Shown: positions 50,303 to 59,520, counted from the stretch's first letter. The stretch: DNA of 64,000 bases from JBBQVS01 sp964657325 (GCA_964657325.1 CAZZVE010000002.1:1-64000), one strand, 5' to 3'. Numbers and translations: made by a program. The notes: generated from the letters alone by a model not told the origin.

Positions 50303-51253
50303 ATGCATACAATAGCTATTCTCGCTTTGGATGGAGTTCTGGCCTTCGATCTGTCCACACCGATTGAGGTATTTGGGCGCATCCGTTTGCCAGATGGACA
50401 GGCAGCCTATCAAGTATACGTCTGTGCGCCCACTGATGAGATCGATGCGGGTCCATTCACAATGCATGTCCCTCGGAGGCTGGATGTGCTGGCGGAGGCA
50501 GACACGATTATTCTGCCAGGTCTTGCCGATCCTATGGCACCGATTTCTGATGAGGTGTTGGTTGCGTTGCGCGACGCAGCAGCACGTGGGGCGCGTATCG
50601 CGTCAATTTGTGTCGGAGCCTTCACTCTAGCTGCTACTGGACTACTAGGCGGTCTACATGCAACAACTCATTGGGTGGTGGCAGACGAGTTGGCACGACG
50701 ATATCCAGAAGTACATGTCGATGCAAACGTGCTTTTCGTCGATAACGGACAGATTTTGACCTCGGCTGGCGCGGCGGCAGGACTTGATCTTTGTCTGCAT
50801 ATGATTCGCCGAGATTATGGTTCTGCTGTGGCTGCCGATGCTGCTAGGATTGCGGTGATGCCTCTGGAACGTGAAGGTGGGCAGGCGCAGTTCATTATAC
50901 ATGAACCCCCTACTCCAGAGAGTATGACGCTCGAACCATTGTTGCGCTGGATGGAGGAGAATGCATGTCGAGAACTCACGCTCGAAGATATTGCGACTCA
51001 GGCAAGAATGAGTACTCGCACTTTCAGCAGACGCTTCCGCGAGCAGACTGGTACCACTCCAATGCAATGGTTGCACCATATCCGTTTACGCCACGCACAA
51101 CTTTTGCTGGAAACCACGAGTCACTCGGTTGAGTGGATTGCCAGTCACGTCGGTTTTGGCTCGTCAACAACCTTCCGTGACCAATTCAAGCAACTCGTGA
51201 GTATCAGTCCACAAGCGTATCGACGCGCATTTCGAGGAACAGGTACAAACTGA
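50303..51253 (+). CDS. GlxA-type transcription regulator (DJ-1/PfpI + AraC HTH)
   Basis: 316 residues. DJ-1/PfpI domain about 1-185 with Cys103 in ASICVGAFTLAATGLLGG, then AraC double helix-turn-helix about 212-310 (LTLEDIATQARMSTRTFSRR, WIASHVGFGSSTTFRDQFK). FTRA/GlxA subfamily, members of which control amine or aldehyde metabolism. I start at ATG 50303 because the PfpI strand begins there and a promoter abuts it. Convergent with the FGGY kinase gene, 12 bases apart. Confidence 0.87.
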   Translation: MHTIAILALDGVLAFDLSTPIEVFGRIRLPDGQAAYQVYVCAPTDEIDAGPFTMHVPRRLDVLAEADTIILPGLADPMAPISDEVLVALRDAAARGARIASICVGAFTLAATGLLGGLHATTHWVVADELARRYPEVHVDANVLFVDNGQILTSAGAAAGLDLCLHMIRRDYGSAVAADAARIAVMPLEREGGQAQFIIHEPPTPESMTLEPLLRWMEENACRELTLEDIATQARMSTRTFSRRFREQTGTTPMQWLHHIRLRHAQLLLETTSHSVEWIASHVGFGSSTTFRDQFKQLVSISPQAYRRAFRGTGTN

Positions 51254-51265
51254 AATTTGCAAACC

Positions 51266-52753
51266 TCATAGGGTGGCTCTCCCTCGTGCGTGTCCCGCAA
51301 CCTTTGGTGGGAGCCACCCTCGGTGCTCAAGTTCATTTATCAACCGAACATACGGCTCCTGGAAGCGTCCTATGTGATCTGGTCGTGGGTCGATCACTTC
51401 GCGAGTACGTGACATTTCTTTGGTAACATCAGCCACGCGCCGCCCGACAGAGGCGGCGAGGACTGCCATCCCTAGCGCGGCCTCGGCATTCTCTGGAATA
51501 CGTACCGGACGTCCAAGCACATCAGCTCGTAGTTGACACCAATAGCGACTACGCGCCCCACCACCTGTGAGACTTAGTTCACCATTTATAGGCGCACCGA
51601 GCATGTCAAGATAATCAAAACTTAGCTTTTCGACAAATGCTACACCTTGTAATAGACTTGCATAAAGATCAATCTCGTCGGTGGGATTCCCCAGAAGGAA
51701 CCGTTCAGCTGTGGGTACACTGAAAGGGAAGCGTTCGCCATAGGACGCGAGGGGGTAGGCAACAATACTAGCAGGTTCCCGCTCCATTGCCTGGGCAGTG
51801 AGCGCATCGAGGTCACGATCAGGAAAGTATACACCGAGTATGCTTGCACCAGACCCGGAGGCACCGCCTGGAAGCCAGCCGCCATCAGGTGAGCGATGGG
51901 AGTACATGACTCCGGCGGGATCGCGGATAAGCTCCTGTGTGACTCCTTTAAACGCAAGCGTTGTGCCAAGTACAGAGTTCCAACTGCCTATGCTGAGCGC
52001 GCCTGCGCCAATTTGGGCGGCACAACTATCTGTCATACCCGCGATTACCGCCGTTCCTGCAGGGATGCCTGTCTCCATTGCTGCCTGTGTGCAGACCGTC
52101 CCAATCTGTGTTCCTGAAAGTACGACCTGGGGCAGGATTTCTTCAGGGATTTCGAGTTGCTCAAAAACTTCCTGAGGCCACGTGTTCTTGATCAAATCGT
52201 ACCCCATCTTAAGCGATGAACTTGTATCCGTTGGTACTTCATGCCCAACGAGATGCCGATTGATAAAGTCCGTTTGATGCGCGACCTTGACTCCCTGCTG
52301 TATGATGGGTCCGTATTCATGCACCATCCAGAGTAACTTCGGCAGTGCCCAGGAAGGCTGCATTTGATAGCCTAGAGTCGCCCACACCTCCGACCCGACC
52401 TCATTGACGCGCCGAGCCTCGTTGACCGCGCGATTGTCGTCATGCATAAGTCCCGGTGTAAGGGGTTGCCCCAAATGGTCAACAAGAAGTATCGTGCCGG
52501 ATGTACTATCAACGGCGACGCCGCGAATGGCTTGTGCAGGGAGGTCTGCGAGTGCGGCGCGGCAGGCTACAGCTATCGCGCGCCACCAGTCGTCCGGGTC
52601 CTGTTCATGCCGAGGTCCATCCCGTCGGCTAGTGAGACGTTGAGAGTTCGCGCCAAGTATTTCGCCAGTGCTTGTCACTGCAATGGCGCGAACACTTTGC
52701 GTACCCACGTCAAGTCCAAGCCAAATGTCGTCTGATGGTGCTACAGAATTCAT
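51266..52753 (-). CDS. FGGY-family carbohydrate kinase 1
   Basis: 495 residues. N-terminal phosphate loop GLDVGTQSVRAIAV at about 13-26, DSTSGTILLVD, MTDSCAAQIGAG, C-terminal LSLTGGGARSRYWCQLRADV. Xylulokinase/ribulokinase-like; phosphorylates a ketose or polyol in the cytoplasm. Third gene of the kinase 2 - dehydrogenase - kinase 1 operon, 16 bases after the dehydrogenase. A GGGTGGCTC/GAGCCACCC stem (51271-51319) lies over its last codons. Confidence 0.87.
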   Translation of the reverse strand: MNSVAPSDDIWLGLDVGTQSVRAIAVTSTGEILGANSQRLTSRRDGPRHEQDPDDWWRAIAVACRAALADLPAQAIRGVAVDSTSGTILLVDHLGQPLTPGLMHDDNRAVNEARRVNEVGSEVWATLGYQMQPSWALPKLLWMVHEYGPIIQQGVKVAHQTDFINRHLVGHEVPTDTSSSLKMGYDLIKNTWPQEVFEQLEIPEEILPQVVLSGTQIGTVCTQAAMETGIPAGTAVIAGMTDSCAAQIGAGALSIGSWNSVLGTTLAFKGVTQELIRDPAGVMYSHRSPDGGWLPGGASGSGASILGVYFPDRDLDALTAQAMEREPASIVAYPLASYGERFPFSVPTAERFLLGNPTDEIDLYASLLQGVAFVEKLSFDYLDMLGAPINGELSLTGGGARSRYWCQLRADVLGRPVRIPENAEAALGMAVLAASVGRRVADVTKEMSRTREVIDPRPDHIGRFQEPYVRLINELEHRGWLPPKVAGHARGRATL

Positions 52754-52769
52754 CGCTTTACCCCTTTAG

Positions 52770-53807
52770 TTACGGCATCACTGCTATCTTGATCCCTTCT
52801 CCTTTAGCGGCTTTGTCCAGCGCTTCATGAACGGACCGTAGCGGGAAGCGATCCGTCACCATTGCTTCTACCTTGATGCGTCCTGACTCGATAAGCTGAA
52901 GGGCAATCTGATAGTCAGCGCGACGCGAATTTGCTGTGCCAGTCACCTCTAGCTCTTTGTAGTGGATAAGGTTAGCTTCGACCTCGGCCCACCCTTTCGC
53001 AGCCAGGCCAGCGAAGACATTGATACATCCTCCCTGTCGGGCCATCGTAAGGGCGTCATTTACCAGCGAGGGAACGCCTATGCAAATAATAACCGAATCC
53101 ATACCCAGTCCACCTGTAGCCTCTGCCACTATCGAGCCAAGGTCTTCGGTGGTTGGGTCAACGGTGATGTGCGCTCCAAAGGTGGCAGCGACCGCACGAC
53201 GAGGAGCCGAAGGGTCACTCACAATGACGGTTCGCGCACCCGCCAGGAGAGAGAGTTGTAGGTGAAACAGGCCAATTGGCCCTGACCCCATAATCAGCAC
53301 GGTAGAGTTCAGGCGTATACGAGAGCGATGGTGTCCATTGACACAGCAGGCTAACGGTTCGGCGAGTGCCAAGTATTCCGAAGGGATATCCTTTTGCGCG
53401 ACAAAAAGATTTCCGGCTGCTACCGCATCGGCAGGAATGAGTACATATTCGCTCAAGCCCCCATGCACTTCGTAGCCGACTATTTTTTGGTTGGGGCAAA
53501 TATTCTCCATACCATTCTGACAATAAAAACAGTGATGGCAGGCGATTACGGGAGCCATCGCTACCGGTGCTCCCACTTCGTATCCTTTCACATTCCTCCC
53601 CACTTCCTGCACATGACCTGCTACTTCATGGCCCAGGATCGTGGGTAGCGGCACGCCTTTCGTCTTTTCTCCGCGAAAGATACGCACATCAGTTCCGCAT
53701 ATCGTATTAGCTCCAACTTTGACGAGCACTTCACCTGGTCCAGTTTCAGGAGTCTCAACTTCCATTACCTCCATTTGACCAGGCTTTTGAAATACGGCAG
53801 CAAGCAT
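52770..53807 (-). CDS. Zinc-dependent alcohol dehydrogenase B
   Basis: 345 residues, MDR family. NTICGTDVRIFRG and GHEVAGHV catalytic zinc, ACHHCFYCQNGMENIC structural zinc, GSGPIGLFHLQL coenzyme loop. Polyol or threonine dehydrogenase group. GAGG before the ATG. Sits between two FGGY kinases, so it may oxidise a sugar alcohol whose product is then phosphorylated. Confidence 0.88.
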   Translation of the reverse strand: MLAAVFQKPGQMEVMEVETPETGPGEVLVKVGANTICGTDVRIFRGEKTKGVPLPTILGHEVAGHVQEVGRNVKGYEVGAPVAMAPVIACHHCFYCQNGMENICPNQKIVGYEVHGGLSEYVLIPADAVAAGNLFVAQKDIPSEYLALAEPLACCVNGHHRSRIRLNSTVLIMGSGPIGLFHLQLSLLAGARTVIVSDPSAPRRAVAATFGAHITVDPTTEDLGSIVAEATGGLGMDSVIICIGVPSLVNDALTMARQGGCINVFAGLAAKGWAEVEANLIHYKELEVTGTANSRRADYQIALQLIESGRIKVEAMVTDRFPLRSVHEALDKAAKGEGIKIAVMP

Positions 53808-53873
53808 CTTTTTCCTCCTCGTAATGATATATCACATGAGCCTGATAAGAGCAAAACGCGTTTTCTGTTAAAT

Positions 53874-55427
53874 TTATCTTCCCGCTACGTGGCGAGAGGT
53901 GTCGTGCATCAAATCTCGCATCTGGTAGTAGGTAGCGATATACTTCTCGACATAGAATTGATATTCCTGGTGTCGTCCCTGGTCTGGCTCAATGCGATAG
54001 CTAGCATGAACCATGTGACGAGCAGCTTCCTGTATGTTTGCATACACTCCCGCGGCTACCGATGCGAGTATTGCCGAGCCAAGTACCGCTGCATCGGGTA
54101 CTCTCGTGTAGGTAATTGGAAGGTTGCTCACGTCGGCATGTATCTGCATCCACAACTTGCTCTTGAGGGGGCCACCACTCACAACGATCTGTTGCGGTTG
54201 AAAGCCGTACTTACGGAGTGTTTGAAAGATGAGTTCCGTTCCATAGCAGATACCCTCTATCATAGCGCGGTAGACGTGTGATGTGTCGTGCTTGAGAGTG
54301 AGTCCCCAAATCATGCCACGTGCTTCAGAATCGGTATAGGGAGAACGATTGCCCTGCCAGTGGTCCACCACGATCAGTCCATCGGACCCCACTGATATGT
54401 TCTCGGCGCGCTCGTTGAGCAGATCATATAGCCCGATTCCACGCCTCTGAGCCTCCTCGACAAGTCCACCACAGAAGTTATCGCGGAACCATTTGATGAT
54501 GGAGCCAGTAGAAACTTGCCCGCCCTCCACGACATACAGGCCACGAAGTACAGCGTCGGTGAAGGACCCAAAGAAGCCCGCGCCGTAAATGGCCTCCGCC
54601 GACTCACCGAAAATAGCATGCGATGAGCCTGTGATGAGGGCGATCTTCCCTGGTTCTAATACATCCATGCCCACCGTACCTACCATCGCATCGCCGCCAC
54701 CTTCCGCGACCGGAATACCAGGAAGTAAGCCAAGTTCCTCCGCCACCTGGTGAGTAAGGCCACCCACTACTGTTCCCATATCCAGTATCTTCTGAGGGAA
54801 CTTGTTGAGCAGGTCTTCTAGCCCAATGGCTTGGTAGAGGCTTACTGGAAATCCACCATTGGCACGGTCATAATACCATCGCAGGCTGGCAATGTTGACA
54901 CTCGCCGTCCATTCACTGGTAAGACGATAGGTCAGCCAATCGACATATTCACAGATATGTTCAGCCGCTGCATAGACCTCTGGCTCGTTTTCCTTTAACC
55001 AGAGTGCTTTACAGGGCATCCATTCAGCGGAAACTTTGGCGAAGCCGTTGTACTTGAGTGCCGCATCTCCTGTCTCTGCAATACGTCGTGCTTGCGGTGC
55101 CGAACGCACATCCATCCAGAGAATTGCTGGCCGTAGTACTTGATTCTGTGCGTCTACCGCGACAACTGTACATGTTGTCGCATCCAGAGAAATACCAGCA
55201 ATCGCTTCAGGTGCAATATCGTTCTCACTCATCACTTCTTTTACAGCTACTACGAGGGCTGACCACCACTCATTCGGGTCCTGCTCCGCCCAACCGGGGT
55301 GAGGATGTCTTAATGCATATGAGCGACTTGCGAAGCCTATTGGTGTGCCCTCCTGGTCGAATACGCCAACGCGCACACTTTCCGTACCGCCATCAATTCC
55401 CATGAAGTAAGGACCATTCTTCATCAT
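53874..55427 (-). CDS. FGGY-family carbohydrate kinase 2
   Basis: 517 residues from ATG 55427 (a second ATG follows directly), with AAAGGAG five bases upstream. GIDGGTESVRVGVFD phosphate loop at about 10-24, PGWAEQDPNEWW, DATTCTVVAVD, SGGPLKSKLWMQIHADV. Closest in style to ribulokinase/erythritol-kinase-type FGGY enzymes. The frame is open upstream only because it runs through a fossil of a sugar permease gene (55476-55538). First gene of the three-gene operon. Confidence 0.87.
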   Translation of the reverse strand: MMKNGPYFMGIDGGTESVRVGVFDQEGTPIGFASRSYALRHPHPGWAEQDPNEWWSALVVAVKEVMSENDIAPEAIAGISLDATTCTVVAVDAQNQVLRPAILWMDVRSAPQARRIAETGDAALKYNGFAKVSAEWMPCKALWLKENEPEVYAAAEHICEYVDWLTYRLTSEWTASVNIASLRWYYDRANGGFPVSLYQAIGLEDLLNKFPQKILDMGTVVGGLTHQVAEELGLLPGIPVAEGGGDAMVGTVGMDVLEPGKIALITGSSHAIFGESAEAIYGAGFFGSFTDAVLRGLYVVEGGQVSTGSIIKWFRDNFCGGLVEEAQRRGIGLYDLLNERAENISVGSDGLIVVDHWQGNRSPYTDSEARGMIWGLTLKHDTSHVYRAMIEGICYGTELIFQTLRKYGFQPQQIVVSGGPLKSKLWMQIHADVSNLPITYTRVPDAAVLGSAILASVAAGVYANIQEAARHMVHASYRIEPDQGRHQEYQFYVEKYIATYYQMRDLMHDTSRHVAGR

Positions 55428-55830
55428 AAGGACTCCTTTGAACTCGATGCTTCTGTGCATAGAAACCTGCCGTGCAATAATGGGTACTATGGGCGAGTTG
55501 GTATAGGTCAAGCTAACGGCAAAGAAGAAAATTGTTTCAGGCGAAAACGATGGGCAGCAGTGCCACTTATCGTCCTTCGTTAAATAGAGAACGTCCAATC
55601 GGTGTTACAGCACTACAGGCAAATATATTCACGTATTGAACAGATATAAGCGCGCTTTCAGTAAGCAATGTTCAATGTGCGAATAGAAACATAAAAATGC
55701 TTCTGTTGAACACGTTAGCACAAAAAATGGTCAATTACAAGAGATATTATGGTAAATATTGCTTTTAGTACCAAAGTATGTTACTCTGTTGTTACAAAGC
55801 GTTGCTGTTTCACCGTGAGAAAGTCTTTTT
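55428..55830. other. Divergent control region kinase 2 / deoR
   Basis: 403 bases holding the permease fossil (55476-55538), three TTGAACA/TGTTCAA motifs (55636-55642, 55669-55675, 55706-55712) that may be DeoR sites, and a plus-strand promoter TTGCTT (55759-55764), 17 bases, TACTCT (55782-55787) for deoR. I found no convincing promoter for the kinase operon. Confidence 0.5.
55476..55538 (-). pseudogene. 63-base fossil of a MalG-type sugar permease gene
   Basis: Minus-strand translation reads IFFFAVSLTYTNSPIVPII, nearly the same as DFFFAVTLTYTNSPTLPIM in the intact permease at 60574-61404. DNA identity is also high (for example TTTCTTCTTTGCCGT and CTGACCTATAC shared). Homology stops on both sides. 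It lies in the leader of FGGY kinase 2, suggesting that a transporter gene once preceded the kinase and was deleted. Confidence 0.75.
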
Positions 55831-56670
55831 ATGGAGAGAAAACGTCAGTACAATGCGACTGATAGACAGACACAATTGATTGCTCTGCTCAAAGAACGTG
55901 GCTATAGCTCGGTTGCGGAAATGAGCAATATGCTTAACGTATCGCCGATGACTGTTCGACGCGATTTACATATGTTGCATGAAAAGCATATTGTAGAGAT
56001 AACTCACGGGGGTGCTCGCTTCATCCCATTGGAACAAACCGAACCTCATTTCGATGTCCGTACACACGAACACCTGTTTGCCAAGCAAGCGATAGGTAAG
56101 CGCGCAGCTGAGCTGTTTGTAGAAGCGGGGGATGTTATAGGAATTGATAGTGGTAGCACTGCTCTTGAGGTTGCTCGAAATTTGCCGGATGTTCCCTTAA
56201 CTGTTGTTACTCAGTCTCTGCCTGTTGCCGCTCTCGTTGCACAGAACAAGCTCTATCAATTGATTATGCTCGGAGGCGTCCTACAATCTAGCTCCAATTA
56301 TTTTTATGGTTCTCAAGCCATTGCCACACTGCAAGAGGTATATATCAATAAGCTCTTTCTTGCGACCAGTGGCTTGCTCATTCCTGAAGGTCTCTCTTCC
56401 AGTTATCTCTCTGATGCCGAAATCAAACAGGCTATGATCAAATCTTCCCGCAACATTATCCTATGCATGGATAGTAGTAAGATAGGGCGCGTCTTTCTCG
56501 CTCGGTTTGCCCCGCTCGATGTCGTTGATACGCTGCTTACGGATGATGGCATCTCGGACGAGAGTTGTGAGGCGTTACAAGAGCAGCATGTACAGGTAAT
56601 CGTAGTGCCGACAGAGGTTCGAGTTTCTTTTGCTGAACGAGAGCCGCTTAGAGACGATGTTGCCGTGTGA
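55831..56670 (+). CDS. DeoR-family regulator
   Basis: 279 residues. Helix-turn-helix GYSSVAEMSNMLNVSPMTVRRDL, then sugar-phosphate sensing DeoRC domain with IGIDSGSTALEVARNLP and DSSKIGRVFLARFAPLD. Probably represses the divergent kinase-dehydrogenase-kinase operon and senses a phosphorylated product. The ribosome site is weak. Confidence 0.88.
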   Translation: MERKRQYNATDRQTQLIALLKERGYSSVAEMSNMLNVSPMTVRRDLHMLHEKHIVEITHGGARFIPLEQTEPHFDVRTHEHLFAKQAIGKRAAELFVEAGDVIGIDSGSTALEVARNLPDVPLTVVTQSLPVAALVAQNKLYQLIMLGGVLQSSSNYFYGSQAIATLQEVYINKLFLATSGLLIPEGLSSSYLSDAEIKQAMIKSSRNIILCMDSSKIGRVFLARFAPLDVVDTLLTDDGISDESCEALQEQHVQVIVVPTEVRVSFAEREPLRDDVAV

Positions 56671-56710
56671 CACTTAGAGGTAGTGTTATGAATGTGGTGA
56701 CAAAACCAGA

Positions 56711-57754
56711 TTAGTCAACAAAATCAGGAGTGTGTAGCTGAGTGCCAGACGATTCACGCACAATCAATTGCGTTGGCAAGCGTATCTCTACTGGTGCTCT
56801 TTCCCGATTTTGTAGTCGGTCAAAGAGGAGACGAGCCGATTGTTGACCAATCTCATATGTCGGTTGATCTACGACTGTCAAACGAGGGTGCATCACGGAT
56901 GCCCACACGAAATCGTCGAAACACGCAAGAGCAACGTCTTCTGGACACCGTAGCCCAAGCTTTGTAAGGGCTTGAAGCGCGCCAATGACCATTGTTCCGT
57001 CCATCATGAATAGTGCCGTTGGTCGGTCTTCGCGTTTGAGCAATTGCAATGCGCCACGCTCGCCCCCGTCTACACGTGGACGCGTTGTGGCGATCAGGGC
57101 AGGGTCCATGGTGACACCATACTTTTCGAGGGCCTCTGTGTATCCTAGCAGACGTTCCTCGGTTGGCGTGATGCCCCGCGCTCCGGTCAGCAGACCAATG
57201 CGTCGATGACCAAGCGAGAGCAGATGCTCTACCGCGGTTCGTGCACCCTCTTTATTCTCTGTCATGACGGTATCAATGCCTAAATCAAAAAGTGAACGGT
57301 CAATACTGACCAGAGCGAGATTTTGAATGGGAAGCGATTGTAAGTATGGGTAACTACGGTCCGTTACGGCGATGATGAGGCCATCGGCTTGTTTACTTTC
57401 TAAGAGTTGAAGATATTTTTTTTCCTTCTCTGGGTCTTCGTCAGTATTACCAAGAATCAAAGAATAATTGTGGTCGTGCGCGACATCTTCTACGCCACGA
57501 GCGATGTTTGTATAGAATGGATTCATGATGTCGGGAACAATGAGTCCTATACAGTGGCTTACTTGAGTCTTTAAACCGCGCGCAAAACTGTTTCTTTGGT
57601 AGCCCAAAACTGCGATACTTGCATGCACGCGTCGAGCGAGTTCGGGACTGACATATTTGTTTTGATTGATGACAGCGGAAACCGTTGCGACAGAGACAGC
57701 AGCATGAGATGCGACATCTTTAATTGTTGCTGAATGGTCAGCAGATATCGTCAT
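56711..57754 (-). CDS. LacI-family regulator 3
   Basis: 347 residues. Helix-turn-helix IKDVASHAAVSVATVSAVIN (an Ala replaces the usual Arg after VS), hinge SFARGLKT, sensor domain with GLIVPDIMNPFYTNIARGVE and ACFDDFVWASV. Not close to regulators 1 and 2. Divergent from the sugar-alcohol importer genes with a shared control region carrying a 42-bp palindrome. GAGAGG precedes the start. Promoter candidate on minus: TTGACA (57849-57854), 17 bases, TACGTT. Confidence 0.9.
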   Translation of the reverse strand: MTISADHSATIKDVASHAAVSVATVSAVINQNKYVSPELARRVHASIAVLGYQRNSFARGLKTQVSHCIGLIVPDIMNPFYTNIARGVEDVAHDHNYSLILGNTDEDPEKEKKYLQLLESKQADGLIIAVTDRSYPYLQSLPIQNLALVSIDRSLFDLGIDTVMTENKEGARTAVEHLLSLGHRRIGLLTGARGITPTEERLLGYTEALEKYGVTMDPALIATTRPRVDGGERGALQLLKREDRPTALFMMDGTMVIGALQALTKLGLRCPEDVALACFDDFVWASVMHPRLTVVDQPTYEIGQQSARLLFDRLQNRERAPVEIRLPTQLIVRESSGTQLHTPDFVD

Positions 57755-58134
57755 AAGAATTCCTCTCAGTTCCGAACATAACGAGGCGCCTCTTGGAGTG
57801 AATCATTATGCCGACTATTTTCTTGAACGTATCATAGATATGTTCTTCTGTCAAGCAACGTGAACGTGCAATACTTTTACTAAGAGTTATTAATACCCTT
57901 GACAAACATCAATTTTGTATGTTATCGTTAGTGAAACGATTAGCTAATCGTTTCACTAACGATAGAGCACCATTCGATTGCAGAACCAATACCATTTCTC
58001 AAGAGAAAGGAGGTATGTTTTCCCTGGATATTCTCGCGGTTGAGAATTTCCCCGCCATTAATTCCGCACTTTTGCGATAACAAGACGTTCTCTTTCTAAC
58101 TGCATCGATGCATTTGAACAAGGAGAAATCTGCT
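57755..58134. other. Divergent control region lacI 3 / importer
   Basis: 380 bases without a gene: minus-strand promoter for the LacI gene near 57826-57854, plus-strand promoter and giant palindrome at 57899-57964, then about 170 bases of leader before the SBP gene in which only GAAAGGAGG (58008-58016), an unused ribosome-site-like sequence, stands out. Confidence 0.65.
57899..57964 (+). promoter_or_regulatory. Importer promoter overlapped by perfect 42-bp palindrome
   Basis: -35 TTGACA (57899-57904) with -10 at about 57922-57928 (TTATCG/TATCGT). Bases 57923-57964 form an uninterrupted 42-bp palindrome whose half contains TTAGTGAAACGATTAG. Each half has a LacI-like GAAACGATT core, so two dimers (or one tetramer) may bind. 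It covers the -10 and start site of the importer operon. Confidence 0.85.
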
Positions 58135-59520
58135 ATGAAGAGTACCGCACGCGCGATTGCTATACTGACAAGTCTTGCTTTGCTTCTTTCAGTGCTGGCG
58201 GCGTGTTCGCCCTCCAGTCAATCGTCCTCCTCCTCCGGCTCGACCACAACGTTGACGGTAGCAACCGTCAATAATTCCCAAATGGTGCAGATGGAGCAAT
58301 TAACCAAACAGGTCTTTGAAAAAGATCATCCCAACATCAAGGTCAACTTCGTCACTCTGCCCGAAAATGATTTGCGCTCCAAAGTCACGCAGGACGTTGC
58401 TACCAACGCTGGCAAATTCGACATCGCCACCATCGGCAACTACGAAACTCCTATTTGGGCGCACAATGGCTGGTTGCAGGACCTCTCTCCTTACTTTTCC
58501 AAAATGTCGGCCGCTGACAAGAGTTCCTACAACTACGATGATCTGCTCAAACCCGTCATGACCAGCCTCTCCTATCAGAACCATCCCTACTCGCTCCCCT
58601 TCTACGCTGAGAGCAGTATGTTGATGTACAACAAGCAGATCTTCGCTCAACATCACTTGACCATGCCCCTGCATCCCACCTGGGATCAGATCGCTCAATT
58701 TGCTCAACAACTTAACGATCCTAAAACTGGCACTACAGGTATTCTCTTACGTGGACAGTCCGGTTGGGGCATGAACATGGCTCCCCTTGATACCATCATC
58801 AACACCTATGGGGGTCGCTGGTTCGACAACAATTGGACGCCTCAGTTATCCAGTCCTGCTGTGCAGAAAGCCGTCACCGTCTACTCTACTCTCTTGCAGA
58901 AGTATGGCGAACCAGGTGCCTCCACCTCTGGCTGGCAAGAGTGCGTCAATCTGATGACCCAAGGTAAGGGCGCCATGTTCTATGATGCCACCTCCTTTGG
59001 CGGCGTCCTCGAAACGCCTGCCACCTCTAAAGTCGCGGGCAATGTTGGCTATGTCTATGCGCCCACCGCGGTCACCACGAATGGTAGTCATTGGTTGTGG
59101 GCCTGGTCGCTCGGCTTGGTCAATTCGAGCAAGAACAAGGATGCCGCTTTCCAGTTCATCACCTGGGCCACCAGTTCCCCCTACTTGACGCTGGCAGGCA
59201 AGACCTTTGGCTGGGCCAACGTCCCGCCGGGAACGCGTACCTCGATCTATCAGAACCCTGATTATCAGAAGGCAGCCCCCTTCGCGGCGGTGACGCTGGA
59301 CTCGATCAATACCGCGACGCCCGACCATCCCACGCTTGATCCGGTGCCCTATCATGGCGTGCAGTATGTTGGCATTCCCCAGTTTGAGTCGGCGGGTCAG
59401 CAAGTCAGTGAACTGATGTCGGCGGTAGTTGCGGGCAAGACGCCTGTCAATCAAGCCTTGCAGCAGTCCGATCAAATCCTCGCCTCCCAGGTCAACAAGA
59501 GCAACGCTTCAGGTTACTAA
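58135..59520 (+). CDS. Sugar/polyol ABC transporter binding lipoprotein (family 1)
   Basis: 461 residues from ATG 58135 (AAGGAG nine bases upstream; the ATG at 58108 has none). Signal IAILTSLALLLSVLAAC with lipobox. SBP_bac_1 fold: FEKDHPNIKVNFVTLPEND, PYSLPFYAESSMLMYNKQIF, KGAMFYDATSFGGVLE, GKTFGWANVPPGTRTSIY, like sorbitol/mannitol (SmoE/MtlE) binding proteins. Codons strongly favour C at third positions compared with neighbours, which points to high expression or foreign origin. Confidence 0.92.
   Translation: MKSTARAIAILTSLALLLSVLAACSPSSQSSSSSGSTTTLTVATVNNSQMVQMEQLTKQVFEKDHPNIKVNFVTLPENDLRSKVTQDVATNAGKFDIATIGNYETPIWAHNGWLQDLSPYFSKMSAADKSSYNYDDLLKPVMTSLSYQNHPYSLPFYAESSMLMYNKQIFAQHHLTMPLHPTWDQIAQFAQQLNDPKTGTTGILLRGQSGWGMNMAPLDTIINTYGGRWFDNNWTPQLSSPAVQKAVTVYSTLLQKYGEPGASTSGWQECVNLMTQGKGAMFYDATSFGGVLETPATSKVAGNVGYVYAPTAVTTNGSHWLWAWSLGLVNSSKNKDAAFQFITWATSSPYLTLAGKTFGWANVPPGTRTSIYQNPDYQKAAPFAAVTLDSINTATPDHPTLDPVPYHGVQYVGIPQFESAGQQVSELMSAVVAGKTPVNQALQQSDQILASQVNKSNASGY

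Noticed and set aside
51271..51319. GGGTGGCTC/GAGCCACCC stem as a terminator
   Set aside because: Only 9 bp with a 31-base loop, overlapping the kinase coding end and without T-runs; too weak to list as a feature.
58846..59475. A 209-residue antisense ORF (and a 136-residue one at 58300-58710)
   Set aside because: Arg/Gly-rich shadow translations caused by the C-ending codons of the binding-protein gene; no start signals or family similarity.
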